DNA of 64,000 nucleotides from CAUZIB01 sp963663925 (lineage in GTDB: Bacteria; Acidobacteriota; Vicinamibacteria; Vicinamibacterales; UBA8438): assembly GCA_965237405.1 (NCBI GenBank), contig OZ250139.1, positions 2,604,001 through 2,668,000 on the forward strand, in the 5' to 3' direction. The notes under the pieces were generated by a model, which was not told the DNA's origin, did not search any database, and saw only the letters and a list, made by a program, of their open reading frames with translations. The stretch's first letter is position 1. Every line of letters starts with the position of its first letter. The translations under genes and the position numbers were made by a program. Positions 62,698-64,000 of the stretch are shown in pieces.

Positions 62698-64000
62698 ATG
62701 TGGAGTGCGTTACCCTTCCTTCTGCTAGTTTCGTATCTCCCTGGTGTTGTCATCTTTCGAGTTCCTATCGGTCGGCGCGACCTGCGCGCTAGCCTCTCGA
62801 CTGAGGAGCGGCTCTTTTGGCACGTCATTCTCAGCCTCCTACTAACCTCAAGCTTCGGTCTTGCGCTGGCTGCGGCTGGATGGTACCGCTTCGACCGGTT
62901 GCTCTGGCTCAATGGCACGGTCATCATGCTTCTCGTCGGCGTGTTTCGTGGCCGACTTCGGCTCAGACAGTCAGTTAAGCGTCTGTCGTTTTCTGCCCTC
63001 GTTCCCGCCGCACTGATCGGTATCGCAGCGTTCATGACCCTTCAGGCGCCGCCAGCGGAATACATCATTGGGGGTAAAGATCCAGGCACCTACGTCATAG
63101 AAGGGGTTCAAATTGCGCAAGAAGGATCGTTGCGCATCACGGATCCGCTAGTGGTATCGATTCCCGAACACCTACTTGACCTGTACGCACAAGAAGAAGA
63201 TCGGGACACCTACTACGGACGCCGTTTCATGGGCTTTTATCTGGTCGAGCCTGAGACAGGACAGGTCGTCGGGCAGTTCCCACACTTATACCCAGTTTGG
63301 ATTGCCGTTGGATACGGTATTAACGGCCTCACCGGGACGCGGTACACCGTGACACTTCTCGCAATACTTGGGGTAATTGCGGTTTACTTTACTGGCTGTT
63401 GGCTGGTTGGTCGCCCAGCAGCAACCGCGGCTGCCATCCTTCTTGCGATCAACGTCGCACGAGTCTGGTACAGTCGGTATCCCAACGCTGAAATCCTCCT
63501 GCAGATCCTCGTGTTCGCAGGCCTTCTCGCATATTTCCGAGCCAGCGCCAATAACGACCGATTCTTCGCGGTCGTGGCCGGCGGGCTAATTACACTAGCC
63601 GGATTCACCCATCTCACCGGGCTATTCGTCATTGTAGTCGCACTCTGCGCGAGTCTTTTAAGCCCGTACGCCGGCCGGCCATTGTCTTTTACGTTTCTTA
63701 CTGTCGCAACCGCTGGCGGTATCCTAGTCGCTCTGTACTATTCCACCTTACTTGCACCGTACGTAGAGCGCCCTCTAGTCGTTATTCAGAACTTCCCAAA
63801 CTTCTCCCTTTGGGCCGTCGTTACCCAAGTCGCCGATTCCGTTCGACGTTTTCGGTATTGCTCGCTCTCAGTCGAACCCAAGTCGCCGATTCCGTTCGAC
63901 GATGGCTTCCGTTTGGTGTCGTGGCAGGAGTTTGGGTGCTCGCTGCGTACGCTTATTTCTTTCGCGTGCCCGAACACGGTTTAGCACTGCATGATGCAGC
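62698..64000 (+). pseudogene. multi-pass PMT/ArnT-like glycosyltransferase, frameshifted by a 53-bp insertion; gene runs off the window
   Basis: From ATG 62698 (a TTG six bases earlier is possible) the protein shows many membrane helices (LPFLLLVSYLPGVVIF, VILSLLLTSSFGLALAAAGW, GTVIMLLVGVF) and, after the second group, GGKDPGTYVIEGVQIAQEGS, a first-loop acidic motif like that of PMT/GT39-GT83 enzymes. After LWAVVTQVADSVRR the frame is lost and stops at 63984. Skipping 53 bases restores RRWLPFGVVAGVWVLAAYAY and FFRVPEHGLALHDA, another helix in the right frame, still open at the window end. The enzyme would use a lipid-linked sugar made by the GT2 proteins. Confidence 0.8.
63823..63901 (+). repeat. 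26-bp direct repeats flanking a 27-bp segment in the PMT-like gene
   Basis: ACCCAAGTCGCCGATTCCGT and the next six bases (TCGACG) occur at 63823-63848 and again, unchanged, at 63876-63901; 27 unrelated bases lie between. The net insertion is 53 bases, not a multiple of three, and it disrupts the gene. Loss of one repeat plus the spacer (recA-independent slippage or recombination) would restore the frame. Confidence 0.95.

Overview
The window is most likely chromosomal DNA of an Acidobacteriota member, perhaps Vicinamibacteria-like. This is an inference from the PDLNGIWQ/DUF6152-like protein, the zinc-type S14, S18 and L33 proteins, the cysteine-rich RpoB insertion and the IspD-IspF fusion; no 16S gene is present. 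A complete Na+-translocating NADH:quinone reductase suggests a saline or marine habitat.

Positions 1-30 kb form one co-directional block on the minus strand. In transcription order it runs: four tRNAs (Thr-TGT, Tyr-GTA, Gly-TCC, Thr-GGT), tuf copy 2, rpmG, tRNA-Trp, secE-nusG, rplKAJL, rpoBC, rpsL-rpsG-fusA-tuf copy 1, the S10 genes, the spc genes, secY and the start of adk. The transcription and translation core is therefore nearly contiguous, fed by a strong candidate promoter at 30.04 kb. The tRNA-tuf order is that of E. coli thrU-tyrU-glyT-thrT-tufB.

Positions 30-45 kb, still on the minus strand, hold housekeeping genes: a LolB-like lipoprotein, ispE, tRNA-Gln, prs, rplY, pth, rpsF-rpsR-rplI, dnaB, alr, radA, an acyltransferase, a decayed B3/B4-domain gene, an ispDF fusion and rlmB. 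Three MEP-pathway steps (IspD, IspE, IspF) lie here. A large TPR protein is divergent from a Trm112-like protein and an O-antigen-ligase-type membrane protein. purH, an unknown gene and selA follow.

Positions 50-58 kb carry nqrABCDEF, a DUF6152-like exported protein, apbE (the flavin transferase that modifies NqrB and NqrC) and nqrM (maturation factor). A promoter-like sequence and a strong intrinsic terminator lie ahead of nqrA.

Positions 58.5-64 kb are a plus-strand glycan cluster: GT4, GT2, GT2, GT4 and a multi-pass PMT/ArnT-like protein cut by the window end. The first and last genes are each knocked out of frame by a short exact duplication (10 bp in tandem, and a 53-bp insertion bounded by 26-bp direct repeats). 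Removing either restores a continuous family-like protein. This is the most striking feature of the window: possible reversible on/off switching or very recent gene loss in a surface-glycan locus, with assembly error as the main alternative. Other indels occur in the B3/B4-domain gene and in the lysine-rich tail of rplV.
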